From positions 106,016,547 to 106,080,546 of the forward strand of contig JACSVZ010000002.1 in the NCBI GenBank assembly GCA_014706295.1: DNA of 64,000 nucleotides, written 5' to 3'. The notes beneath the pieces are model-generated. The model was not told where the DNA came from and searched no databases. It saw only the letters and a list, made by a program, of their open reading frames with translations. Position numbers and translations under genes: made by a program. Of the stretch, positions 49,945 to 62,064 are shown in pieces (the stretch's first letter is position 1; each line of letters begins with the position of its first letter). The DNA is from Lycocorax pyrrhopterus obiensis (lineage: Eukaryota > Chordata > Aves > Passeriformes > Paradisaeidae).

Positions 49945-50135
49945 CATGGACAATCCCAGGGAGACACAAACAAGGCAAAACAAAACAAAAAAACCCCAAA
50001 TAAACAATAAAAGTCCAAGAAAAAAACCCGCAAACCAACCAACCAAACAAAAAAAACTCACAAAAAAAGGAAGAAACAAATCATCCTTCCCGCAAACCCC
50101 AAACAAAAGAAAAAAAGAAACAATGAAAAATAATA
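49945..50135 (+). repeat. C/A-rich low-complexity tract
   Basis: About 190 bases are nearly devoid of T and G on the plus strand and are built from irregular CAAA, AACC and AAAC units, for example 'aaccaaccaaccaaac' at 50035-50050. It looks like an expanded and decayed (CAAA)n simple repeat with purine interruptions near its right end. The strand asymmetry produces open frames on both strands (Lys/Asn/Pro-rich plus, Phe/Leu-rich minus), which are artefacts. Confidence 0.7.
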
Positions 50136-50204
50136 ATGCTAAAATCAGAGAACAGAAAGCAATTACCAACAAATATTCTGTTGTTATCAGTCCCAGGTAA
50201 TGAT

Positions 50205-53200
50205 TAAAAATTATAGGTACTGCTCAAAACTGATCAGGAACAGATGCTTGTAATTTAAGAGAAGTAAAGGCTGCTACGAGACAGTTTCCACATGTTGGTC
50301 CATGGAAAGAAGAAGCTGGATGAATGATTATATCTGCCAGCTTTACATTTAGCTCATGCCAAGACATATTGGGGCAGATTCTAGACCTGCTCTGGTGGTT
50401 CAGAGGTGCTGCAATGATGGGTTAGATGTGTCTTTGGAACTGCAGCCTCCAAAGAGCGTGGCAGGTTCCAAGTCCCTTAATCCACTGAATTATAACTGGC
50501 TTACAGGAATAGGAAACATATTTTTATTTTATGACGAAGCAGGTCTCAGACTAATAACTACCAATGCTGTGCACTGTTTGCCTTCTGTATTCTCTCTCCG
50601 TATTTTGTTAGCAGTCCGTATAGATACATATATATATTCTAAATAGCAAAGCTAGCATGCTTTGCTATAATGACTCCATGTTCAGAACCAAAGGTTAGGG
50701 AGTGTGCTGAGAGAACTGATATTGGTAAAGGCTATATCTCTGCTATATTTCCTGAATTTCACTATATAAACTTGTTTAAAACCCCAAGGAAAAAGCAAAC
50801 TCCATATTTTTGTACATAACCGGCTTCACATAATTTAATAATATGTGGGAGGTGACAAGAAACAATTAACCTATTTTGAGAAAATGCAGGAATTTATAGG
50901 AGAAACATAACTCATGAAGCAATAATTTAAAACTGACCTTCTAATCCATTTCACCAACCCAGAGATAAACACGGTGGAATGTTTCAAATTATAAAAGAGT
51001 CTGCCTTGATCTAAGTGGGTTGAAGAGTCACACTAAAAGCATCTCACATAAATTCAAACCACAGTTACAAATATTCCTGCTGCAATACTGATACATGAGT
51101 AGAAAAGTTCTGGCTGGAAATTTTCAGAAGGAAAAATGTCAGTTGATAAAAAACAAACACTTTTGCAGCAGTGTGTTGATTTCAGTGAAATGTTGTTCGG
51201 AAAGAATAATTGAAATACTCCATTAAATTTTTTTTGAATGGTATGTTACTTTTTGTTATCTTTTTTTTTTTTTGTCAAGGCATTTTTTCCTCTGTTGGAA
51301 AATTTTCCCTAAAAAAATAGCTCAAATCAGAACAGTGCATGTCTACTAAGTCAATTTGTCAATCATTGTTTTGTATGAAACTTTAGCTCTTCTCATTTTC
51401 AGTGTGCAGTGGAACAGAAGTTGCCAATTTCTCCCTGAAGATGGCAAGGGAACCCAAGGGTGCTGGGTTCCCGAGGTGCCCTGACAGAGAGTGTGGTGTT
51501 TCTGCTTGCACTGGCAGCATTTTCTGACCACCTGAGAGTTCCTGAAGACTGCAGGTGGTTTAATCCTGTACCGGTATAATTTGCTTTTCCTTACAAAGAA
51601 GGTCACTTGGAGACTAATGCACCCACACAAGCTGGAAATGTAGTGGTCATTAAACCAGTGGCAATCTATGAAACAGAGCAGGTACCTGTCAAATATTCCT
51701 TGAATGGTCCTTGAAACCATCCATCAGGCCCTTTCTGAAATTAGGCAATGGGTGGGTGTGCTAAGAGACAGAAGCTCATTGTCTACTGAAGCCTATAATA
51801 ACATTTTAATTGCCACTTAAATCACACTTAACCAGGTGCTGGGATTTAGGGCAGCAATCTCAGACTCTTAACCTATCCTCCTGACCAAATTATGAGATGA
51901 AAAACAAGAACTCTCAGATATTTCCCTGGAAAGTGTTAAGAATAAATAAAAGATACGAAGAAGGAGAGAGACTACTGTCTTTCTATCACAGGTTAATAAT
52001 TGGCTGAAGATGTTTACCTGAGTTGTTGGTAATGATAGCCTCTGGCAGATCAATACAAGTGGAATACATGCTGTCTTGAAAGAAATATGGAAAGAAAACC
52101 TTTTATAGCTCCCCCTGCCCCCCAAAAAGGAGTGACCAGATAGCAATAGGCTGTTAAAGGTGAAGTGCATTCCTTGAGACTTTTATTTTTGAGTGGACCA
52201 GCCTGAGTACTCCAAGCTTGGTGTTCAAACCCAGTCTGTCAGTGTTATTTGGATGTTGCAGGTGTCAAACACCCAGCAGCTCAGGAGGAGTGGAGCAGGG
52301 GAGGAAAGGAGCACACTTTCAGACATTTAATTTTCCCTGAGCTCCTTTGCAGGGCTCTGCCACGGCGTGTTTCCTTTGTTTGGAGGGGCATTCCCTGGCA
52401 CGCGGCTCTCTGCCAAGGCACTTCTGCGTGAAGCTCAGAAGAAAATGGCCCATCAGGTCCTGAGTTCCTATCACTATCAATACTCTCCCTATAATGGAAG
52501 TGACGGCAAGACTCCTGGAGTAACAGATGCTCCATATGTGTACACGAAATTGCATCAAAGAAACCGCACTGCTCTAGCCCTTCCTCACATCCGTGGAGAT
52601 TGAGCTAATTGGCGGGAATGAAAATAGCTGAACTGTGAATGTGAGCCAAGGAAGTGTTGGGGGTCCAAGAAAAACTGCTCTTGGCTTATGTCACTAAACA
52701 GCTTAAGTTTCAATTTTGAAAATTACTTCAGTTTTACTTAAATAATTCTGTCTGCCAAGCAGCCAATTTGGGGAACTGATGAATGACAATGTCGCCCCAT
52801 CTGCACTGAGTGCAATATCCATTTTATATGACCTGTAGCTAAAAAGGGAGGAAAGCATTATATTCCCAGCTTCTCCCTGGCACTCTCTATAAGACTAAAT
52901 GGGGATAGGGTAGAGAATTAATAAAAGACTAGTTTGCTCACATGGGAGAGGAACAAAGGAAACGATTGCCTCCTGCACTGGAGCTGTGCTGAGTGCATCA
53001 CTGCACAGTTTCTTTTATCTGCATGCTTTGGGACTGGCACAGCCATGTGAAACAAGTCTGATGCTTTTATTCTATATGGGTCTTATATAAAGCTGAAAAA
53101 AACAGCTGATGAAGTATGAGAAGCCTCAAGAAACCTGTCGAAACTTCTAACTGAGTGTGAACGTGCACAAGCAGGCCAGAAAATCCAGCAGCAAGTTATC

Positions 53201-55140
53201 ACCACACCATCATGCCAAAACTCCAGGAGCTCAAGTTAAAATTAAAATTTGTTTAAGCCAAATTTCTCAGATTCTGAAGTTGCTCCTTTCCAGGTACCAG
53301 GATAAAACATAAGCCAGAATTTTCCAGTTCCAGAGGTTGTAAGTAAAATACAGATATCCAGCAAGCTAAGCAAACAATTTTTACTTAATTTATGGGTTAC
53401 CTGGGCAGGGGTAGTGCTGCTAACCTTCCAGTCAACATTATGACCTAATTCTTTCTTCCTATTTTTGCTTTTTCCTCTTCTTGAAGGCGTAAAAATGTCA
53501 ACATCAGCCCACCACCTAGGAGTCCATACAAAGGCTTATAACTCAATGCCTTTCATCCCAATCTCTACATGCAGCCACAGTGATGGTGTGGGAGACACCA
53601 GAGCATTTTTTTTTCTAGTGTGTGCCATTTTCTCAGCCTTGGTTTTATTTTTTGCATTCTTCTTTCTTTTCCTTTAGAAGAGTAAGGGTACCAGCATCTT
53701 CTCACATGTCGGTATGATAGGTGCTATGAGATACCTTGAAAATATTTTGGGTTATACCCCTGACATAAAATTTAGTAGAAAAAAATTAAAGCTTGTGTGT
53801 TGAGGTTTACAATGCAATAAATCTACCCAAGGTCAGGGAAGACAGGCACCAGTTTTGGACCAGGGACTATTGAAATGTATTCTTATTATAACTTTATTTG
53901 AGTGCAAGAAGCAATGAGTGGAGAACTAGTCACTATGAAAAAGCGAACCCCACGTGTAAATCAGATGACCGCATTAAAAAGATTAAAATGTCAATGGCTG
54001 CTGAAGTCCGAAAAAGGAGTCTACTGAGACCTATAAAATTAGAACTAAGAGAGGGAGGTAGCCCTTAAACTTTTAACCAGATATTCTACCGTATGAATGG
54101 CCACATTAGTTAATTTTCGCCATGACAATCTAATTTTGTATTGATTATTTGCTTTTATTAGTTGAGTCTCCTAAGAGATTAATAAAGTCTGAAAAGGCCC
54201 TTTCCCCCCACCCTTGGAATGCTGTTTTTGAGAACCAAAGATGGGGCATTAAAAAAGCAGGTGATGGTCCTGGTTTTCACAGTGTCGCGTGGGAATTATG
54301 TTGGTGAGGCAGCCTTGCACTGCTACGTCTCAAGGTTCTCACTCAGGCAACTGGGACTTTTATGAGGAAGGATGGAGAGAGGACTTCAAGAATTGGCCCC
54401 TGGTGAAGAATCTTATACGACATGAGCATTGTGCTGCATGCACAGCCAAGGGCCCGCAGAGAGCTGTCTGAAACAGCAATAGACACAAGGATTTACGACA
54501 AGAAGCAGCAATTGCAATATCTGGCGCTAAACATTTAATCTATGGTTACAGTTTTTACTTCAGATCAGAGCTGAAGTCAGCAGAATTAAATCTTCAAGTG
54601 TATTTCAGCAGCCCTAAATCCTTCTGATACTGTTAACAGTGGCAGACTTCCAAAATGCATTCTGTTAATAAGACAGTAAAGTATAAAACCAAGTTATCTT
54701 CTACAAGAAAAAAAAAAAAAAAAGAAAAAATACGAAGAAAGATTGTTATAAAACCGAAAGATTGGTATAAAACTGCATTTGTGGTATCCTGGCCATTTTC
54801 TAGATGAATTTCTTTCCAAATTATTTTTTTAACCCACTGCCCTTGGTGAACAAAAGAAATTCTACTAGGAGAGAAATTCTTCCCCCAGAGCTTCAATTTT
54901 TCCTCTTATTTTCACAGGTTAGAAGAGGTTAAGAAATCACCAATCAGCTGGTAACATGCAGTACCAATTCTCTGCAGGCCAGCAAAAGGGATTCAGCAGC
55001 TGTTACCTTCACTTTTGCACTTAACATAACTTTTTGTTCACCTGCAGCTAAAGAAGATTTATGCAGAGCACACTGGGAGGTTGCTCAACTCCCCAAGGCA
55101 ACTCCATTAGCTTTCCCAGGAGCTATATTAAATGTGTATT
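50205..55140. other. Anonymous stretch
   Basis: No gene or dispersed repeat recognised. The minus-strand frame at 51346-51720 is 124 codons without a domain. The interval 52250-52610 is GC-richer and open in several registers. An A-tract lies at 54708-54729. Confidence 0.45.
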
Positions 55141-55144
55141 AAAC

Positions 55145-55171
55145 CACACACACACATGCACACACACACAC
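55145..55171. repeat. (CA)n microsatellite, interrupted
   Basis: Two CA runs separated by a single TG interruption, about 27 bases in all. It is a simple repeat. Confidence 0.85.
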
Positions 55172-55174
55172 GCA

Positions 55175-58100
55175 ATCCCTTCAGCTAATGTGCTAGTTCC
55201 AGCTTTAAACTGACAAAAGTGAGGATGCTCATAGAAAAGGCCCAGATAACATCTTTAAATCCCTGCTTTATGCCTCAAAATTACAGAATATATGGTAAAG
55301 TCTTTGCTTCTCTGAGTTTCACTCAAACTCTTCTTCAGTTCATCCAGAGTGGATCACCAAGGACATTGCATTTGTAAGACTCAAGTGCTCTGTGTGTGTA
55401 TTTTTGTGTGTGGGAGGGCTTCTAAAAGGCAGATTAAAGAAAAAAAAGGAAAGGATAACATCTTTCATGTTGTGCTGAATGAATGGAACTATGGTGTACC
55501 TTGAGAACACACACCTGAGACTTTGAAGGCTGTATTATGGTCGCATTAGCAAACACTCTGGAAGGGAAGCTGTGGGAATCAATGCCCCAGCGCCATTCGC
55601 TGGAGGCCTCCTGCCTGCAGAGGGCTCAGGTAGTGGAGCACAGCTGGAAGCACACATGGAGAAGGAGCAGCTGTAACCCTGCCCCTAGTCCACCAGAGCC
55701 ACAGGCCTGGTGGAGAAGTCCTTGAAAGAGTCAGGTGGGATTTAACAACGAATGTTAATCTCACCTCTGCACTCTGCTAACTGGTAGAATCTGTCGCTGT
55801 ATTCCCTGGGATGATTGTAAGATTTACCAGAATGCACATCCTACTCAGCTTACCGTATTCTGCACAGCTTTGGAATAATTTTATGTGCATTTCAGTTTCT
55901 GAAGGACCCCGCTCATTCCTGACTTGAAAAAGCTGTTCTCAGATCCATCACCAAGGTTGCTGACTGATGTCATCGCCATGGTGTCACATTCCTTCAGGCT
56001 TCAACCATGTGAATAGTCCCAGCATGACCTCTGCTTTCCAACAAGGTAAACCCACGCAGTGGGGTTTTGGTAAAGGAAAAGAAATGGGAAATTCTCTGCA
56101 TTCTGATTCCCCCATAGAACAACCACCAACTTCAGTGAAAAGGTGCATGCTATGCCAAAAATTGTTCTTCAAGTGTCTTACCAACCTTGTAAAAGTGCAG
56201 TGAAAAATTAGGGTATGGGAGTCCATCCAACCTTGTTTCTGCTACCACAGATGGGTGCTTGCATATGATACAGCTGTAAAATACCTGGCCAGGAAAATGT
56301 TTTCCCCACCAGCTCTCTCCTTCCCTTAATATGGCCCTTCTGGCAAATTTTAGGTCTTCTCCCCATGGTATGGGAGCACTATACTCAAACTGTATATGTT
56401 TTGTATATTTTGCTCAAGCATATTTGAGAAAAGGCCTAATTTCTTCTACATTAAAGTTGCTCCTAATATTTCATTTGAAGAAGGAAGCTACCATGGAAAA
56501 TTTTGGTCTACAATGTTAGAGCTTGACAGATTCACGAAGAATTCAATATGGAATTTTACAAAGTGAAGTGTTGGCCATGTACCAGCCCTAAAATTGTTCT
56601 TAATAGAAACTTGTTTCCTGCAGAGAAATCATCAGAATCATTGCAGTGCCTCACAGATTTTTATGCCAAACTTTTGACACAAAAGCCTTTTGCTATGATG
56701 GTGATGGTCAGATCATACTGCAAAGTCTATTTGGATGCTAACTGAGCGATATCACCCAGATTAGCCAAGGTCCTTGGAGAATTGCTCTGGGTTAGTCACA
56801 CTGTCTGCTTGCAGTATTGCCTATCGACTAATGCAGCAGGAGACATGGGACATGAGAAAGTGCTCCAGGGGAAAGGTAACTTGGGCAGATGTAAATGTGC
56901 ATTCAGAATAAGGTTCCTGGCAGATCTAAGGTGGATTGAGGCAGTGTGGACCTGAACCAAGGAGCCAGAGACAGTTTGATGATAATGCCTTTCTTTGCTG
57001 TGGACAACACAGGTCTAGAAAATCTGCTCACTTGTTTGTTTGTAAAGACTTCCTGACTTAGGACATACCTTCATTAGAGAAAGAGCACTAAATTTCATAA
57101 CCTTAGTAGAGGAACATACTCAAGCCTTTACTCAGTTTTCTGCAAGTAATTAAATCTCAGTGTCTTGAATAAGAATCAGAGACATTCTTGCAGTGAGTCT
57201 TGTGATTAAATTCTGACCTGGGTTACTCATTTCTAAATCATAGTTAATTTAAGGAAACATTAAGTAGAAGCAATTTTTTTGTTTGGTGGTTTGGACAGCG
57301 GCCTTTATAAGTTAGACAAAATATTGGCAGAATTTTTTTCAATTTCTTTTTCCATTTTTTTCAGTGAAAAGCTGTAAAAATTACGGGTTTTCAATATATT
57401 TCTCTGTTACAGGTGCAGAAGAGTAATAGGAGATGAGTGGAACAACTTGATAGTTCTATCTACATGATTCTATTTCCATTCAAACAAAGATCTGTCCTGT
57501 AAGGCAACATGCATATGAAAAATAATTACAAATATTCCTAAGCATATGGGCTTAGGAAGAAGGAGAACACAGCAAGGGACCCTGGCCGAAAATCCAGAGC
57601 TGTTTTTCAAGATTGTCTTAGAGCAAAGATTTTAGATCTGTTATCACTGAGACACAAGGAACAGGTTTCTACAAGAAGCTCTTGTTAACAGTTTTCACGG
57701 TTCACTTCAGCCTTTATCCACGAAATGTTTTGTATTCCAGCATTCCTGCCCTGAGCTTGGTTTTGGAATAGCAGCCCTCAAGACCCTTAAATAGAGCTAT
57801 GTTTGTGGGCATGGACATAATTCCTCCAGCTGTGCAAACAGTAAAACAAAGATAGCATCTCTTCTGTTGCAGCCCTGCAGATCGCTGAATGATAACAAGA
57901 CTGACGATTTACAGTGGATTCGAGGTGCTGCTGTGCTCTGGAATTCCTTCTGACTCGTCAAAGAGATGACAAACAAGTCCCTCACTCCTGAGGTGTCGCA
58001 CACAACTTCGAGAAGCATAAATATCCAGTTGCTTTTCCCCTATCAGCAGTTTACTGTGTGGTGTATTTCAGCCATGTATGTAGCATATCACTCACTGCAC

Positions 58101-61100
58101 CTTTCTCAGACCTATGGATAAGGTCCAGTTCTCTGGTAAGGAAAGTTCTAGGATGTTCTTCCATGTTCTGATGGACTTCAATTGAAAATGATCTTTTCTA
58201 ATGAACCAAGTGAACCAAGTGAATAGAATCTAGTTCTGCACTACATGCCTTTATCCTTCTGATTTTTATTTCCATATGGATTTCTGCAGGTCTGGCCCTT
58301 TTCTCTTTTTGATAGTCATACAACTCTCTTGAGTTAATAGAGTTACTCAGTGCTGTCTTAACATTTTCAGTTTTCAGTGTGTTACCAATTTTATGCTAAA
58401 AGAACCTCAGAGCATTGTTGGTGTTGGCAATGGAAAAATTAAGGTTTTGGCAGTTTTGTGAGGTAGCTGGGTCTTGGCCCAAAGGAAGGTCTCATGATTT
58501 AGGACTGTTGAACAAGCACATTACTGAGAGTTTTCAATTACAGTTATAAGCACATAGCTAATAGTGCTGACATTTGCATGGTATGTAACAGCTGAAAACC
58601 AAGCCAGAAAAAGATACTGACCTAGAGAGAGCCATAAAACAACACCGGGCCACCTTCCATGGCTGGTACTCCACATTTGTCTCCACAGAAGACAGTATGC
58701 AAAGCTTGTGTAAGCCACTGGGGAGAGGCCTGTTGTGGTAACACCATGTCGGAAAGCACTGCGGCTGTGGCGATGCCGTGTTCCTGCCTGCGGTGTTCGT
58801 GGTGTTTAGCTACAGGGGAGTGATGAGTTTGGGTCTTAAGATACTGCTGGATGCAGAGTGAAATGGGTGGGAATTGGCCAGTCCTCAGAGAGGTGGTGAA
58901 GGTGGTGGGCAAATGTTGACTTACTTTGAATGCAATGTAGATGCTCGTCTAAAAATCTGCCAGCCAAAAAGGTGTCTCATATGGTGCTGTAGATCTTATT
59001 TTAGACTATGTTTTATCTTACGCTATAGCTATGCTGTAGGTTTCTGATGAAGATTGAGCCACTAACTTACTATCAAATAAACTTCAGTTTCCAACTAAAA
59101 TGTTTGATTTCTCTTTGCAGAGTCATAAATAGAAATTTGCCCTCTGCAAAAAATCACTATTACCAAAATATGGCTTTCTAAATTCATATCAACACGAAGA
59201 TCTTTGATAGTTTGTAAACTAGGAGCAAAATATGGAATCTAAATGCTTCAAAAAAACCCCAACCTATTGAAAGCATTCACTTCTATTAATCATGCTATAT
59301 AATGGGCTGAATCAAGATGCTGTATTTATTTCACTCCAGAGGAAAGATCACCATAACTCAACTGCATCTTTGCCACTCATGAATTATCAAGTCTTGCTTT
59401 GCTTGTGGGATAAATATATCTCAGTTATGTATGCTCTTTTTTCCTCTCAGTGTATCTATATATTTTTTGGTGTCAATTTTTATTTATATGCATATACCTG
59501 CAACGCTCACAGTGGAGATTGTTACTTTGCAATAAGTCTAAGCAAATCAATTTGGTCTACAGACACAATTTATTTTCCTACTGCAGCATTCTCCAGTACC
59601 ATTGCAGGAGTTGCCTCCACAGCCTTCACTATAACTGTTGAAGTGGGCCACATGGCAAAGATGTGAGGGGGTCTAGCATTTGATCAAGTTGACAGGGAGT
59701 GTCAGGTTCCTGCTGGTAGCTGAAACGCCAGCACGATGACACGTATTTGATGTCATTTCAATGCAGATTCTGACACAGGCCAATTTATGGTCCAATTTAT
59801 GTCTTGACTCTCATACCAAGGCCAAGCAAGCTATAAAATGTAATAAGAATTTCTTCAATCAATGTCCAGAGGAAAAACAAATCACTCAGTTACTGACACA
59901 GTATTGCATCAACACTCTGGTAAAGTTCTCACAAGTGTGTGACATGCCCCTAAGCTACGGCTAACATGTGGAATAAAAGGCTGGGCATGACAACATCACA
60001 TCTCTGAAATGGGACCCCCTCAACTTAAGAGCTGTTTTCATGTCAGTTCTTCATCTTTGTAGATTTCTAGTTTGTTAAGAATAAAAGCCTTCTCTCTTTG
60101 CTTCCCCTTCTCTTCCCAGCTTCAGCCTTTCCTCCCCACAACTATTTCTTTTTCTGTCTTGCACGCTGTATCTAGTTATCTAACAAATCTCAGCACAAGG
60201 CCCAGACAAGGTTGTGGTGGTCAGATGATCATATAGCAGGTCAGTGAGCCTCTTAAAGGCTTATATTTTTTCACTTTCAGGTGCTCTCAAATCAGATAGA
60301 AATATCTACCTTCCTCTTCATCTCTTCATAATCAAGACAATAACCCTATCTCAGCCAGCTGCTAGAAGATATTGTCAATGGCAAATAGGCATGTACAGCA
60401 CATATTTTTAATTGGATGTGGGATACAGGATGATGTGTTTTCTCAAAAGCAGTGGTACTGCCTCTATAATGTGGAACAAATGGTTTTGCCCTGTGGACAA
60501 CATAAAGCAGGCATGAGAAAATGTATGTGTGGTCTACACTGTATAACTTCATTCCATTATTCCTCTGGTTTTGTACATTTAGGACTGTAAGTATGGGTAT
60601 TCTTGGTTTTCTGTAAACCAAAACAGCTGACAGGGGACTTATTTTATTTGGTAAGGTCTTTGCCCTGGTAATTTCAGTAAAGTTGCTGTGCAGATGCGGC
60701 TGGCTCTTTCGATGGCTGCGAAAATGAAATCAAGGTGAAGGGAAAGTACTCTACACCCGAACATTTCTCTGCACACATCAAAAAAATTGGCCTCTGAAGC
60801 TTGCCCAAGTATACCACAGGTACCCCTACCCCGCAGTTACACTGCCAGCAAGATGTCAATGCATGTGCTGTGCAACAAATGAGCTCTGACCTGGCCAAGG
60901 ACAGGGTGTTGGGTGTCATGTGGGTCGTCCTGGTGAATTTCAGAACCTTTGTGAGGCAGGGGATGGGGCTCATCCTTAGCTGGTAGAGGAGATGCAAGAC
61001 TCCAAACCACTTCTGCTGCCACTGTGGTCCTGGCAGCCAGAAAACATAGTGGTTTGAAGAGCTCTTAGAAATATTCATATAGTTTAACATTTTTTATGAA

Positions 61101-61730
61101 GGGCAAGCCTGTGTGTTATACTGGAAGGAAAAAAAAGAAAGGACGGTGAAAAGAGCAGAAATTTCTTTTTCCCAAGGATTGTAATTTGTTGATATTTGAT
61201 TTTCCTACATCTCAGAAGAGCCTTCGAGTTGCAAAATTCCTTTCAAATGAAGATGGTTTGCTTTCAAAAAGAAAAATTGAAACAAAAGTTATTGTTATGA
61301 TTGCAGATGGATAATAATTTTTTTTTGGTGAAAAATATCTTATTGAGAAAGATTGAACCAAGCATTCATTTTGTTGGTGGAACTCTCAATATAAATCCTG
61401 CTCTCAATAAATCCTGCTCCAATATAAATCCAAATGCTGGTGAAATTTTAAGTATCTCAAGCTGTGTTTTGTTTGAAACAGGACTGCCAGACAAGATTAC
61501 AGAATATCTTCTCATTGACTCTAGGATCCCTGGAAATGGAGATGGCTCCTAAGCCAGAGCCTAGACTGAATTCTCTCTCCTTGAATCTTGTGCGAGCAAG
61601 CCTTGCTGTGCTGGAAAGAGTGTTGCTGGCTCTGGGAGCAAAAAAGGTTTCCTTTGATTCATCACCCACCTACTCGTTACTGCTGTTGGCTATTGTATTG
61701 TTACGTGCCATCTTACATTAGTTTGCACAT
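55175..61730. other. Anonymous stretch upstream of an LTR
   Basis: No gene or repeat recognised. A minus-strand frame of 138 codons at 60674-61090 overlaps two further open frames, but has no domain or family signature. No retroviral gag, pol or env block was recognised upstream of the LTR. Confidence 0.45.
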
Positions 61731-61735
61731 TTTTT

Positions 61736-62062
61736 GGAGAAGAGGTGTTGGGCCATGTTGCCCTGAGTTTGCAGTTCTTCGATGTTTTCATTTTCTGTAA
61801 CAGTTTCCCACGCACTTTCTGTAAACATAGCCATGTTTTGTTAACCGTCCTTTATTGTTTTTCATTCCATTCTCCTAGGCGGAGACATTTGATGGACTTT
61901 TCCTTTGACCAGTGTGATTGAGGGGTGGTAACTTCTCCCTCCAATCCACGGTGGTTTCTAAGAACATATATAATAAAGCTTGGGGTCTCTGACCCCCTGG
62001 CTCTCTTCTTGCTTCTCTCCTGACAAGGTGCTGCGTGGTTCTTTTCGTGTCCAAGTGCGACA
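61736..62062 (+). mobile_element. Probable avian endogenous retrovirus LTR (solo or 3' LTR)
   Basis: The segment 61746-62062 begins TGTTG and ends CGACA, which are near-complementary LTR ends of the TG...CA type. A purine run GGAGAAGAGG at 61736-61745 directly precedes it, as a polypurine tract would. Inside are a TATA-like TATATAA at 61967-61973 overlapping a polyadenylation signal AATAAA at 61972-61977, then a C/T-rich U5-like part. The final bases 'gtccaagtgcgaca' resemble other avian LTR ends. Length (about 317 bp) is typical. No primer-binding site follows, and flanking bases (agagg / tcacc) are not a target duplication. It is therefore either a solo LTR with decayed duplication or the 3' LTR of a truncated provirus. 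Family not identified. Confidence 0.6.
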
Positions 62063-62064
62063 TC

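Noticed and set aside
51346..51720. 124-codon minus-strand frame with many Cys and Arg
   Set aside because: Cysteine spacing does not fit a zinc-finger or other pattern I know.
58622..58912. 96-codon His-rich minus-strand frame considered as a possible transposon fragment
   Set aside because: No transposase or retroviral motif found.
60674..61090. 138-codon minus-strand open frame with two further frames open across it
   Set aside because: No family signature, splice context or codon bias; overlapping open registers argue against coding.
61464..61721. Hydrophobic-ended frame just upstream of the LTR considered as a retroviral remnant
   Set aside because: No recognisable retroviral motif; the hydrophobic stretch alone is not evidence.
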